Counted from the first letter of the stretch, positions 46,288 through 58,118 are shown. The stretch: DNA of 64,000 nucleotides from Molossus alvarezi (GCA_037176705.1 CM073898.1:26644488-26708487); one strand, 5' to 3'. A program made the numbers and translations. The notes: generated from the letters alone by a model not told the origin.

Positions 46288-47587
46288 TAACAGAAAGCAC
46301 TCATCAATTTCAGCCTGTCTGAGACTGATCAAGGCCTTTTTCTGCTGCTGGATATTTTTAAACCAACAGATTGTACCTCAGTTTTCATCTGGGCTTTTGC
46401 TCTGTGTGGAGTGCCACCCCAGCCGGCCATGGGAAGAGCAGTCAAGAGGATCCGTCACACTGGAGTGGCCACAGGGGGGCGCTGCTGAAACCCACAGACT
46501 TCTTCCCACCAAGGAAAGAGTTGCCGGGAGTCTTAGCGTGAGCCTGTGGGTTTGTTTAACAAAGGGAGGGGACATCTGGAGGATAAGACTCTCTGCACTC
46601 ATTCCTGAAAATGTCTGCTCTATATATGTGCCAAGTGATAAGGATTCTACTAAATCAAAGACCACTTGACTGTTTACAGTGTTCAAAGGTAGCTTCCTAG
46701 CTCTTGAAAGAGTTATATAAATGCCTATGTTAAAAATAGGCAACCAATATAGCTGAGCAATGTGAAATGGGCCATAAAATGCACCATATGTTAAGATCAT
46801 AAAAAATCAAAAGAAGAGGAATTCAGTATACATCAAGAATCGTTCCCCTCCAACCAACACAGTCTTATGGATGTGGTGCAGAGAAGGGGGTGGGAATTCC
46901 ACCCTCTGTGCTGGTCTGTGGACACATCTCTCTCCTGTGATGACACTGATCTCTATAGTTTGGAGGGTCTGTGCCTGATCAGATACCCCTTTCCAGCTCC
47001 CAACACATAGTCACACTCAGTGTCTACAGATTAAAAAATATGTTCAAGACATTTTCCCCTCCTTGTGACAAAATTTACAGTCAAAAGCCAAATGTTCTCC
47101 TGGGAAGAACAGTGTGCAGATTTAAAGTGGGTTAGTGGGGTTTTCTCAGGTCAGAGCGCTCGGGAGGACAATTTCACACGCATGAAATCTGACAAGGTAC
47201 AATTTCCAACGCTCTGACTTGATGCTGTATGTACCTGTTTGTTTCTTCCTAGAAAAGAACCTCTGACGTAACAGAATGCACTTGAACCACCTAATTTAGC
47301 AGAAGAAACCAAACCAGACATGTCCTTGCACTCATATTTTCACTTGGTTTCCTCTTACTGATAAAGTTGACTAAAAAATAACCACTTCATCCTGACACAA
47401 TTTGCTGCTCTCTTGTGATGCATACTGTGATTAAAAATCATGCCAAACAGTTCTAATTAGACATTATGCCTGGTTTCTAAGCTACAATGAATGATATCTT
47501 ATATATTATTTTATAGTATGTAATATAATTATATAATTATGCATTAGAGATATGTCAAATGCTATATATATAAAAATTACCATATTT
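46288..47587. other. Unique DNA with a CTCF-like motif
   Basis: Non-coding. Apart from the CTCF-like site at 46466 it has a small 7-bp hairpin at 46722-46742 and an AT-rich part at 47490-47585. A 143-codon + frame (46238-46669) starts before the A14T14 tract and is not recognisable. Confidence 0.45.
46466..46484 (+). promoter_or_regulatory. Candidate CTCF site
   Basis: TGGCCACAGGGGGGCGCTG matches TGGCCACCAGGGGGCGCTA at 16 of 19 positions, including the GGGGGCGCT block. It has the best extended match to CTCF in this window. Binding is inferred from sequence only. Confidence 0.45.
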
Positions 47588-47738
47588 TACTCCAGAAAAC
47601 CTATTTTATAAATGAGGAAATTAATGTTTATGGAGGTCAAGCAACTTGTTCAAGGTTATGCAGTTAGTAGCTGAGCCTCTACAGGTCTGTCTCAGCAGCT
47701 CAGGATTTTAATCATTAGGCTACATGACTTACCTTGGA
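47588..47738 (-). mobile_element. MIR SINE
   Basis: Minus-strand MIR: 'tattttataaatgaggaaat', 'caagcaacttgttcaaggtt', 'tgcagttagtagctgag' and 'ttttaatcattaggctac'. Confidence 0.85.
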
Positions 47739-49411
47739 CTGGTTTACAAAATAGCTATCAATGAACCTCTCTTCATTTAAGAGTTTTTGTAGATTTTACG
47801 TGATTCTTTTCCTGGACAGGCAATAACTTAAATTCTAAGCTGTACACACGTAAGTTCAAATGAAGAAAAACAAAGCAAAACAAAACATGAAAAGAAACAT
47901 TCATAGCTGTAGTTCTTGGTTATGGGTGGCTTCACCCCCACTACAAGCACATGATACACTTCCATTCAGACCTTGCTTTAGAAACATGTTCTGAACAGGA
48001 GAAATATGCAGACCGTGGTCTTGACTCCACCTAGGAATGCCTGCTTTTATTGGGGTTACCCTGCAAGCATGCTACTCTTAGCCAGAGTCAAATAGGGCAA
48101 CACAATTTTTCTCCTTGGGTTTTTACTTAGTGTGGGTCACTGTACATGTTTCCAGTCAGTCCCTGAGACAGACTTCACTGAGGTTCTTCCTTGGGCCCCC
48201 TGCAGCAGAACCTCAGCACAGCCCAGGCACCGGGCTATCTGTTCAGGAGTCGATCACTCTGCACATCCTGCCTGTAAGAGCTGCCAGTTGAGTGTGTTGT
48301 ATTTCCAGCACTGCCCTCCAGACAGGCCTTTGTAAAGAAAGTCACTGCTATTTTGTTTGTTTCAGAAGGTGGATGGGGAATGCATGGTGCTTTGATATGC
48401 TTTCATACTAAGGCTGTCATGGACGGTTTGCATTCTCTTGAACATACAATTTAAAAAATCTGACTACTTGTTATGACAACTCAGAGGAAATTTTTCAACT
48501 TGTTTTTAATTTTCTCACTTTAAAGGAAAATGGTCAGAGGTGATTAGGGTTGTGCAAACATAGTCTAGCAGCCAGGGCCTGGGAAAGCTTGTGCTCTAAC
48601 AGGTTTCTGTAAAAAAAAAAAAAAAAAAAGTGGGCATTTTCCATTATTGCCTCAGCTCCTCCATCTCTCCCCACACTCTCTGAAATGTAATATCTAAAGG
48701 ATGGGAAACAGTCACAGTAGTGTGAAAACACGCTGCAGGGGAAAGGCTGCACATACTTCCTATAAACAAATGCCAGAGGAGAATTTGGCCGTTTTCCTGG
48801 GAAGAACTGGGGAGTTGGTACCTTAGAGTTGACTCTTAACTATGCTAAGCCTTTGAGCCTTGGGGGATTTTCCGAACACAGGGCACTGGCTTTCTGCAGC
48901 CTGGAACGCGAGGCCCAGGGCCCCCAGAGAGCACGCCAGGCGCAGGCGAGGTGCCCTGCTTGCCCTGAGCCCACCACGGTCCTGACCTGTCAGACCCCAG
49001 GCTGGTCAGACGCAGAGGGGCCTCGTTTCGCTGCACCTGCCACGTGATTGGAAAGGAGCCATCTCAGAATATGGAAGAAGCCTGACCAAAGCAACATTAG
49101 AACAGAGCAAAGTGCTGTGTGTGTGTGTGTAGAGATGGGTGCAAGGCATGGATTTAACTAATATGATTATTTAAATAAACTCTCCCATGTGCTAGAGCAC
49201 CAGATGGTACTATGAAAATGAGGGGGAGAAAAGACTCAGGGCATAGATGTCATATTAGCTGTGCTGGCCAACATTCGAATGACAAACATTCTAATCACCC
49301 CAGCCTACAGCTCTGTTTTCATTTCTTTTATAATCTGTTAATAGAAAATACAAATTTGCACATGGAATGCTAATAAAAATGCATAGATAATTAGATTTTA
49401 TAAGAGAAAAG
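47739..49411. other. Unique DNA with poly-A, GC-rich patch and (TG)n
   Basis: Non-coding. A 19-base A-run lies at 48611-48629. 48895-49045 is GC- and CpG-rich, with a CACGTG at its end (near 49040). A (TG)n of about 15 bases lies at 49116-49130. No exon was recognised. Confidence 0.45.
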
Positions 49412-49590
49412 GACCTTAGGGGTTATCTCCTCCATCCCTCCTTTTACAGATGAGGTGAAGAATCAAACCAAAATACAAAGAAGCTGAATGATTTGCAAAA
49501 TGCCTTATAGGTCATCAGTGTCAGAACTATGATTGGAATATAGGTTCTCTGCTTCCATGTTCAATGCTATTTCCACTATCACCTGTAATA
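49412..49590 (-). mobile_element. MIR SINE
   Basis: Minus-strand MIR: 'ccttttacagatgaggtgaa', 'tgatttgcaaaatgcc', 'gtcagaactatgattggaat' and 'caatgctatttccactatc'. Confidence 0.8.
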
Positions 49591-51296
49591 GACTCAGAAG
49601 CAAAAAGTAAACCATGTCAGCTATGCTGAATTCTCAATAAAATGTTCCAACAATAGTTGTGTGTGCTCTGTGACCTCAAACTTGATTGAAGGCTGTGATT
49701 CTGAGTCCCTCAAAACAAATGGCTTGTTTTTTTTAAATCTCAGTTCTCTATCACACCAAAATATTTATAGCATTTTTATAAATCACATTCCAAGGGATAA
49801 ATAAATAAAATTTTCAAAGTTTTTAATGACATTAAGGCATATTAAGAGAACCGAATGTTCCAGTCTGTGGATTATAAATAAAGTACCAATTCTAAGGTGC
49901 ATTTTTCCACTGTCATTTGGAATTGCTCTTAACGTATCCCTGTTGAGGCCTTATTGAAGGATATAATTCATATTAGGGTTCTTTTCCAGGGTTAACAACC
50001 TATAATCAAAATCTGCTTTGAGTGATATCCAGTTTAGGCGTAAATGAATTGGTATTTCTAATCACACTAAGACTAAAGGTGAGACTACTGGATCTTGAGA
50101 TAAAAAAATCTACTTCTAATCTTTCAAACCTTAAGTCATTTCTGGTTTTGAAAGGGTTGTAGTATTTATCTCTCCACAAGCAATTTTCAGAACAAACAAA
50201 CCACATCTGCACCCAGTGACTCCACTTCACCAGGGACAAAGTGGGTTTTTATTTCCAGGGAGACTCAGTGAGAACAGGATGACCAGCAGAGTGGAAGATG
50301 CGATCAGCCTGCCGGTGGTCACAGCGTCCTTAGAGTCCTGCTGTAATTCCTTCTAGGAAACAAACGCTCCATGAAAAACGACTTCCACCTGATTCCACTG
50401 CTCCGGAGTGGGACACGGCTCCTTGGGATGTTGTAAGCAGGTGAGTTCAACACTACATGGTGAAAACTTAAGCAGATCACTGAGTTTGGTGTTGAAACTC
50501 TCAGGGCTGCTGCTGGCTCATTAGACACGTCTCTGCTCTATCAGTCAATGGAGAGCAGCTGTGTTCACCTATACATGTCCATCGGTTTGAAGAGAAGATG
50601 CTCTCAAAACCTTTTGAAATGAGTAGATAACTAGCTGCAAAAAATTTTAAGTACCTTTATTTGGGATAAATGCTAAAAAACAAAACAATGCGTCCCATTA
50701 CATCGGTGGTTTTCAAAATTCAGTCTTGGTACTGTTCATTTGCATAACTCACCGCATACTATAATATTTTTATAGCTCCCGGTGCTTCTCCAGTGGGTGG
50801 AGAGGTGGCCTTGCCTTGCCAGTCTCCAAGGAGGTCATAGGAGAGAGAGGAGGTGTCCCCTTCCCCCACTCCCACCCTATCGAGAAGCACCACTTTGGGT
50901 GACTCAGAAAATAGTTAAGCTTTTAAAAATTTGGCTTAAAACACTTTTTTTTTTTTTTAAACTTAAACTCAGGGTGAATATTAGCATTGTTTTGAATAAC
51001 TGCAATGCATTTTTTATGTTGCAGGTATTAAAAATATTAAAAATTGCCAAAGAATCATTTAAAACCTCTGAGTATTGTCAAACTATAATGTATTATGTGG
51101 CTCAAAATGCTTCCTGGTCTGATTATTTGCCCAGGCCTTATTTAAGACAAGGGTGGCGACTTTGCTGAAAATGACTCATTGGTATTCAAGCTGTAGATTT
51201 CATTTTGGTAAGTGGCCATGGTTATTCCAAAGAAAGGTGATGCAGTTATATTAAGAAGTAAAAAACATGAAAATCTATTGATCTAATTATCTACAT
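49591..51296. other. Unique DNA, no gene seen
   Basis: Non-coding. T-runs near 49728 and 50946-50958. A 128-codon + frame at 50782-51168 passes through one of them and is not recognisable. Confidence 0.45.
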
Positions 51297-51544
51297 TTAT
51301 TTATCCTCACATGAGGATATTTTTCCATTTATCTTCAAATAGAGTGGGATGTAGGGAGGGGAGAGAGAGAGAGAGAGAGAAATATCGGTGTGAAAGAGAC
51401 ATATCAACTGGTTGCCTCCCACCAGACCCCAACCAGGGTTGGGGATGAACTGCAAGCAAGATACGTGCCCTTGACTGGAATGGAACCCGAGACTCATTGG
51501 TCCTTGGGCCGATGCTCAAACTGCTGAGCCAAACCAGCCCGGGC
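51297..51544 (-). mobile_element. Ves SINE, full length, tail class A
   Basis: Complete minus-strand Ves. Its tail TATCCTCACATGAGGATA is an almost perfect palindrome. It has a GA-rich body, B-box complement GGAATGGAACCC and head complement ending AAACCAGCCCGGGC. Confidence 0.95.
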
Positions 51545-51831
51545 TCTCATGCTCTATTTTCAAAACCTTTGAGGGCTGAGTGTGTACATGCACGTGTGTG
51601 TATGTGGTAATTTTTAAGTCCTTCAAACCAAGCCATTGTTCTATACCCTTAACAACCTAGAAACAACTCTTTAACTAAACTTTTGAAAGAAACATTGTGA
51701 TGAATATTAAAACATATTATTAGAATAAAAATAGTCTGGAAATACAGAGATTTGTTTCTTAAGCATTACTTTATTATTTGGGGGTAGACATTTCATACAG
51801 TGTAAGGAGATTAAGATTTTTGGAATTAGGA

Positions 51832-51995
51832 TTTTTGCTTTACCACCATGTGATAGACAATTTACTTAACATCTTTGAGGTTCAGTTTCTTAATCTAGAA
51901 AATGGGCATACTATACACATGATCAAGAGATTATAAGTACTAACTGGAGAAACAATCTAACACCTTGGCAAATAATAGGTGCTCAACATTTTCAC
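51832..51995 (+). mobile_element. MIR SINE
   Basis: Clear MIR: 'gacaatttacttaacatctt', 'aggttcagtttcttaatcta', 'aaatgggcatac', and terminal 'aataggtgctcaacatttt'. Confidence 0.88.
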
Positions 51996-52009
51996 GGTCA
52001 TTTCCAATC

Positions 52010-52187
52010 AGTGATTATTAACTGGCACTTTACAACAAAAATGATCTGGACAAATTTCAATAGACACATACGCTGGTCCCATGATAGGTGAGTTTAAGTC
52101 CAGAGTGGAACTTGTATGTTTGAAGAAAACGCCCCAGATAATTCTGATGCACACCCCCATTAAGAATGACTAGACCAGTTAATGTTA
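52010..52187 (+). mobile_element. MER5A-like hAT remnant (weaker)
   Basis: 'tgattattaactggcacttt', 'ccccagataattctgatgca' and the end 'aagaatgactagacca' follow the MER5A order, with the middle poorly conserved. Confidence 0.5.
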
Positions 52188-52938
52188 ATCTTTTCAACAG
52201 ATGTACTCAGGGTTACGACTTTGTTGTCACTGCAATGATACGCCACTGAAGAAAGGGTATCAATAAAGTCTCTCTATGGCCCATAATTTACTTGGAATCT
52301 GGGGACAAATGGGACGTACTTCAGCAAAATATAGCTGAAATAACATAAGCATATTTGCATGCAAAAAAGTGCCTATGGCTGTTTAGTAGTTCCACTGATT
52401 GATCACAGAATTAAGGGAGGTGAGATCTGGATCCCCACTTAGGGCTTTTTAGTTTTTCTGCTTCGTGGTCCATGGCCTCTCAAGCCATTACGTGAAGGCC
52501 CAGGCAGCGATGTGTAAAGATCTACAGAACTTACTGAAATGACCAGGGAGAATGCAATATTAGCAAGTTTAAATTAAAAAATGCATGATTCAGTCATCAT
52601 TTTGAAGTTTATTTTTAAGAAACCCCCTCCAAATATTGGGTGTCTGAATAGTATATTGCTAAAATAACTAGGGTGTGAAGTGATTCTCCTTTTAAAATTA
52701 AAAAGAAAATCTCACTAGAAAAGACTCGGTGTGTGAGGTGGATAAGCTTCAGACAAAGGGAAAACCAAATCTGCTAGTCAGAGATACAAAAAATATCTGC
52801 TTCTACTTCATGTTGCTAAGGAGACTGTATAAACAGACAAACAAGGAGAAGCGGCTGGCTGGCAATAAGGCTAATGTGGAAAACCTCTTCATTGTTGAGT
52901 TGCATGCTTTTCAGAGGAGCGGGAAGAGGTGGTAGGCG
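52188..52938. other. Unique DNA, no gene seen
   Basis: Non-coding, AT-rich. No exon or confident repeat. Confidence 0.5.
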
Positions 52939-52979
52939 GAGAGATGGGGGAGAGAGGGAGGGAGGGAGGGAGGGGGAGA

Positions 52980-53040
<61 letters not shown>
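52939..53040. repeat. Purine microsatellite (GGGA)n then (GA)n
   Basis: A short GGGA-rich segment leads into about 50 bases of pure GA. No SINE body surrounds it, so unlike the tract at 34801 it is not obviously SINE-born. Confidence 0.95.
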
Positions 53041-53041
<1 letters not shown>

Positions 53042-53629
53042 AAGAACAGAAGAGGTTTTCGTCTAAAGAGAGCCCTCTGAGTCCCTGAGAGATGAACCTA
53101 GCTGACCCAGCTAACATTTTGGTAAATCACTCGGAAATAAAGCTTGGAAACCTGTAGGTATTGCCTTAGGATTCCTTTAATACTTTACCCCTGTTCTTTG
53201 ATAAGCTGTATGAGGAAGAAGTCTCATAGGAGATCTCTTCATTCAGACATTCAACCTATGCTGACTTTGTGATTCCCAAGTTGTGAGACAGAATGAGCAA
53301 CTGAGCTTGCCTGACGGAGGTCATTGTTTAATGAGTAAATACACACAAGTAAGCCTCTTTGGACTTACATCACTTTACCCTTTTGGAAGTATATCTAATC
53401 CAACCACATAAACACACCCAATCGTTTCCCCTTCATTTGCTTTATTCATTCAACACGTACAGGGCATTATAGGAAAATGCAGGAAATTTACAAGTGATCC
53501 CATTCCTCAAGATGTTTATACTGCATGGCATAAAAACCACGTTCATTATAAATGGTGTGAGAAAAAATTTGTGTTTTTAAACTACTATATATTCAGTGTG
53601 ATTGATCATGTAGGGGTGTAAAAACACAA
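53041..53629. other. Unique DNA with a possible L2-like piece
   Basis: Non-coding. 53445-53540 ('tttattcattcaacacgtac' then 'cccattcctcaagatgttta') resembles the reversed L2-type segment that includes 'ccctcaaggagctta'. Confidence 0.4.
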
Positions 53630-53770
53630 AATTTTTACAAAAAAACACAAAAACTCGAGCAAGCAATAAACAGTGGTTATTCATGATAGGTATAAAAACT
53701 ATGGATTATTGTTTCTTTCCTTCTTTTTCTGTTCATCTCCAAATTTTCTATAATGTATCTATATGAGAAT
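53630..53770 (+). mobile_element. L1 3' UTR fragment
   Basis: 'caataaacagtggttattc', 'gattattgtttctttccttc' and 'ccaaattttctataatgtat' match the far 3' part of old L1M elements. Confidence 0.55.
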
Positions 53771-53872
53771 TTATAGTTGATTCATGAGATTCTGGTTTCA
53801 GATGTTGAACTTTGCAGAGTTTGAGATGAGCATAATTAAGTTGGACAAATCCAAGATATAAAACAGCTCTTC

Positions 53873-54020
53873 CCCCTGGCCCTGGTTGGGGTCATGCAGG
53901 AGGCAACCAATTGATGTCTCTTTCTCACATCAATATTTCTCTTTCTCTCTCCCTCTCTCCCTCTTTTCTTCCCACTCTATCTAAAAGTCAGTGGAAAAAT
54001 ATCCTCGGGTGAGGATTAAA
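53873..54020 (+). mobile_element. Ves SINE, 5'-truncated, tail class A
   Basis: Begins in the middle of the element (CCTGGCCCTGGTTGGGGTCA is internal sequence, not the head), continues GCAGGAGGCAACCAATTGAT, CT-rich, and ends with an intact ATCCTCGGGTGAGGAT hairpin motif and an A/C-rich tail. The flanks 'agctcttcc' and 'tgctctttc' may be a weak target duplication. Confidence 0.9.
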
Positions 54021-55511
54021 AAACAAAACAAAACAAAAAACCTGCTCTTTCTACATCTATAAGTTTATTTTCAAGTTTTTTATTTTTAAAGAAAATACCT
54101 GTTTTAATGCGTCTCTTCAAACCTATGATCATAGAAGTTTGTTTTGAAGGCAAATAAAATAAGATCTCAAACCAACTCTATTTCAGTTGAAAGTTTTCGC
54201 TTAACGAGAAGGCAAATATTAGCATTGGTAGTTACACATTAAAAGAAAAAACGTTCTTTCCAATTGCTAAGTCATCCAGAGATTTAAAAATAGAAATGAG
54301 ATTGAGGTCTTAAGTCATTTCCCTACATTGTAAGGGTCAAAAAGAACACTACTATGTAAGAAAGCAGCCAACACTCTGCTCAGAGTTGGCATGTTGAATT
54401 AATGACACACCCTATTTCTAACGAACTGCTCCTAATTTCAGTTGTTAAGCATGCTTTTTTCTTTGCAGGCTGTTATAAAACTTCATCAAACAAATTGGCT
54501 ATTTAGAAGCGACATCAGAAAACATGAAGCTAAATGCAACAAAGAGTTATTGTTTGCAACTTGCAAAAATATCATTTGCTTTAAATGGTTTAAAATTGTA
54601 CTCGGTCTTTGTATTTCATATTTCCATCCAGAAAATTAAGTTTTAACCTATAAATTACAGTGTGTAAGGTCATGCCACACTGATGCTCTCTAGCCAGTCT
54701 GAATAGTTGGTAAATTTATCAGCTCCACCGATTTCTCAGGAGACGATGAACTTCTGTCAGCATATTGGTTTCTGTTCATTTTCACAAGATTGACAGGCTC
54801 GTTATGGTAATATTGACATCTCCACTTGAGAGCTCATACTGTGCAATAGTAATTTTGCTTATGTTAATGAGGAGATAATTATATCAAAGAATGAGCATTT
54901 GGGCTGATGTGCAAGGCACCATTTAATTGTAAGAAGAGTATGGACTTGAGTCCTGTTATTTATTCTTCCATTCCTTCCATCTTGTCTCTTTTCCAACTTC
55001 TATTTCCTCCTTGATTTCACTACTTCTCTGCTTTTTTTCCTCCTCTTGCCTTCCTTCCTTCTTAATAAGTGACAGAGTTTTTGTTGTTGTTGTTTCATTT
55101 TTGATGCCATCTCTTTATGGCTGAACTTGAAAGAATTCTTTCTTCCTAGTTGTTGGTTAACATCCCCAAATGTGACAGAATTTTAACATGACAAACAATA
55201 AGAAATTTGAAATGAACTGAAATGAAATAGTATCTCTTCTCTCTCCCACCTCCACGGTGGAAATGATGATATCCTCACCATCTGCACCCTAGCAGCCTGT
55301 GAGTGGGCAGAAAACCGGCTGGAGAGGCAGCCATGGCCGGGCCAGAGCCTCAGCTTCTGGGAGGTCCTAGAGCTCACCATGCCTCCCAACTATTGGACCA
55401 TCTCTTGTCATGTACATTCAAAGGGAAAATGGAAACCATTTTTTTTCCCGAGCTATTTTGTATAGAGAGGATCTTGAGTATAAAGGAAGCTAATGTAGAG
55501 GAGGGGATAGC
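54021..55511. other. Unique DNA with a pyrimidine-rich tract
   Basis: Non-coding. 54955-55065 is CT-rich and 55081-55095 is a short (GTT)n. 54830-54960 is AT-rich with several TAAT and one ATCAAAG motif and looks constrained, but that is an impression only. Confidence 0.4.
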
Positions 55512-55685
55512 ATTCTGGACTGGGCATCAGGGAACCTCAGTCATTCGGGTCCTCTTTTTGTAATTAGGGGATCTTAGCCTGTCAACTCACTGCTCTGGAG
55601 TGTGGTTTTCTCATTTCTAAAGTGAGAGCATCAGCTTTAAAATTCCATGATTCAAAAAATAAAATGAAATCCTATGATTCTGTTA
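55512..55685 (+). mobile_element. MIR-like SINE
   Basis: 'tctggactgggcatcaggga', 'aacctcagtcattcgggtcc', 'tttctcatttctaaagtgag' and 'attccatgattc' follow a MIR-family order (tggactgggagtcaggagacc ... attctatgattct). Confidence 0.65.
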
Positions 55686-56080
55686 TGGAAAATACGTGCA
55701 GAATTAAGAAACGAATGGGAAAAAAAAAGAAAGAAAAAGAAACGAATGGAAATAGTTTGGGAATGTCTCTTTCGCCTTGGTCGGTGAATTACGGTACGAG
55801 TAGACTCTCACTGCAATCCAGGACATGTCTGGAGGCAAACCTGTGACCTTGGGGGTCTCTGCAAGATGGTGGCAATGACTACATTTGATGCCTCTAGTGG
55901 CACCACCCTTGTCAAGTGTGTATGGAACTGAAATTAGGGCCATGGTACAGTCGGGCCAGTTTGCAAACTGGAAGAACGGGGCTGACAGGCCATGGGAGCT
56001 GCTCCTGGTGCTGTGCTGGAGCTCCGAAGTCCAACAGAAGCCACAGCATGGGTGACCACATGCGGTACTGAGTCCATCAA
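55686..56080. other. Unique DNA ending at an A-run
   Basis: Non-coding. 55790-56080 is GC-moderate and ends in an A-run (56083-56095), so it could be the 3' end of a retroposed transcript. No parent gene was recognised and no polyadenylation signal precedes the A-run. Confidence 0.35.
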
Positions 56081-56095
56081 GGAAAAAAAAAAAAA

Positions 56096-56105
56096 TACGT
56101 GTGTG

Positions 56106-56136
<31 letters not shown>
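56096..56136. repeat. Alternating purine-pyrimidine tract with a 30-bp perfect palindrome
   Basis: Forty-one bases of strict pyrimidine/purine alternation: (GT)4 at 56099-56106, (AT)7 at 56107-56120, (AC)8 at 56121-56136. 56099-56128 is a perfect palindrome. Confidence 0.97.
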
Positions 56137-56230
56137 TATGCATGTATACCATATATTACATATAAACCATATATTATATATACTATATATTACATATATA
56201 CTGTATGTAAATATATACATATATATTCAT
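56137..56230. repeat. AT-rich low-complexity tract
   Basis: Repeated TATATTACATATA-like words with a few C and G. A degenerate extension of the neighbouring alternating tract. Confidence 0.85.
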
Positions 56231-58118
56231 AATTCTCAGCCTGAATCTTCTAGTCTGTTATAATCTTTTTACTTGCTTTTTAGCTAAGGATATCGTAAAC
56301 TTTACTTGCAGAACTTCTCTCATTTTAAATGAACTCTAATGTACTATGGAGGTTTCCTAACCCACCAGCACACTCCAAATATTTCAGGAAACCTCTTTAA
56401 ACACACCACAGGGGAATATCTTTTAAACAAATTCTCAACATGCAGCTCCCAAAGGAGGACCCAACCAGATGACGGCCTTCGACTCCCTGTGACGGCCATT
56501 CTCTTGCTATCAGCTACTGGTGGAAAATTAGGTGGGTCCAAATCAGAGGAAACCTAAGAAATGATAACGAGACCCCTGTGAACAGTCAATGACAATTATG
56601 GATGAACACTTTATCAACCTTTCTGCGACCTTTCCTTCTTTTTTTGACCCTCCTTACAGGCAGCCTAGTTTATGGCCAGAACATCAGTGAGGTCCCAGAG
56701 AAAGGAACATGGCTACAGAGATAGCAACTATTTCCAAGAGCATATCAGATATGGCAAAGCACATTATGTCAACACTCCCCTGGTGACAATCTAGTTTTTA
56801 CTGGAGTTCATTAAAGCAATTAATTCCCTTCCTTTTCAAAGCAGGGTGATTACATAAATACATAATTTTCCATACGCATAAGGTGAGTGATTTCTCTACC
56901 CTGCCCTCAGTGTGTCAAAGAACCTTGCTGAACTAAATGATCCTTTATCTCTTCGTGACCTTTCAGAAATTCTCCATTAACTCTTTCTGCGTCGTTCTCT
57001 TATCTGGTCAGAAGGCAGAACCACCTCTCCCCATGGACGCAGGAAGCCCAGGTTTGCCAAGCGTTTTCACACAGCAAAGATGCTGCTGCCCAACCTGTCG
57101 GCCCAGAGCCAGGAGTACAGAGGGTGGACAGTGGTACGTGTACATTCTGACAGCCACTGCGCGGGGCTCTGCGGCGACAATTCACCAGTGTGGGTGCTGC
57201 TGACAATAATTAGGCAACCAGGATGCCAAACAATTGTAAGAAAAGCTGTCAAATATTTTGTGTTATTATCCCCTGCATAGGCTTGTAATTTATCATCACA
57301 GAAAAGGCATATTAAAAAAAAAAAAATCTCTAAACAGTGACATTTTGTTCAAATTCCAACCCTCGGCTTCTCTGGTTGCTGGCAGACTGACATCTCCAGT
57401 GGCAGATGTAGCGCTCAGCAATGTGTACCCTCTTAATCGAGCAGGTCTCTGGGGCAGGTTCTAGCCACTGTCAGGTCAGCTGTTGCGCCAAGAGAGGAAC
57501 AGAGGACCTCTCAACCCATGCGGAGCCACTTGCGTGCAGACGTCAAAATGAAATAAAATGACTGGCATCCACAGTTCCATTTTAGATTTGTAGTCACAAT
57601 TGGCCCTAAAACTTGAAGAAAGAATCTTCTGCATTAAGGCTCCTACCCATCTCATCTCCATCCCTCTCCACCTAAGACCTCGTTTGGGGTTCTGGTCTTG
57701 GTTAAAGTGTATTTTTAGCGCTTTGATCTTTTCAATATAAAATCAAATTTTCGGATGATGCCTCCAATGGCTGTCATTGAACCAGAGAGAAAAAGAAATG
57801 GAAACAATACTTTTCTAGTCCAATTTTTTTAGAGTTTGGCACACCTCTATGGATACGTTCTTATAGATTGAGACAAGTAGTGCAAGGAGCTATCCTTTCA
57901 GAGATGTTGAGCCAATGAGACAGATGCAAGATGTTAATAGTGTTACTTTGTACACAGTCTATAGGCAGTCTCTAGGTTAGACGTCTGGATTGCTAAGTGT
58001 TGAAATGGCCCCTAGAGGTCAGGGATCTACCTTTTCAGCTTACGAGAGAAATCCTGTCTATGATATTTCTGGCTGATGTTCTGGCCTGGAATGCTCCCAA
58101 GGATGGAGATGAGGTAGC
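56231..58118. other. Unique DNA, no gene seen
   Basis: Non-coding. An A-run lies near 57312-57324. 57010-57220 is moderately GC-rich, with short overlapping frames on both strands and no recognisable product. Confidence 0.45.
58006..58018 (-). promoter_or_regulatory. Weak CTCF-like motif
   Basis: TGGCCCCTAGAGG fits the reverse CTCF core YGCCMYCTRSTGG at 11 of 13 positions. Confidence 0.2.

Noticed and set aside
46238..46669. Plus-strand open frame of 143 codons
   Set aside because: It begins with Lys and Phe runs encoded by the A14T14 tract and continues without any recognisable domain.
52911..53117. Ser/Leu-repeat and Glu/Arg-repeat open frames at the GA microsatellite
   Set aside because: Direct translation of the dinucleotide repeat.
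55704..56132. Minus-strand frame of 142 codons, possibly a retroposed gene ending at the A-run
   Set aside because: The A-run follows the plus strand while the frame is on the minus strand, the start lies in the GT/AT/AC repeat, and no parent gene was recognised.
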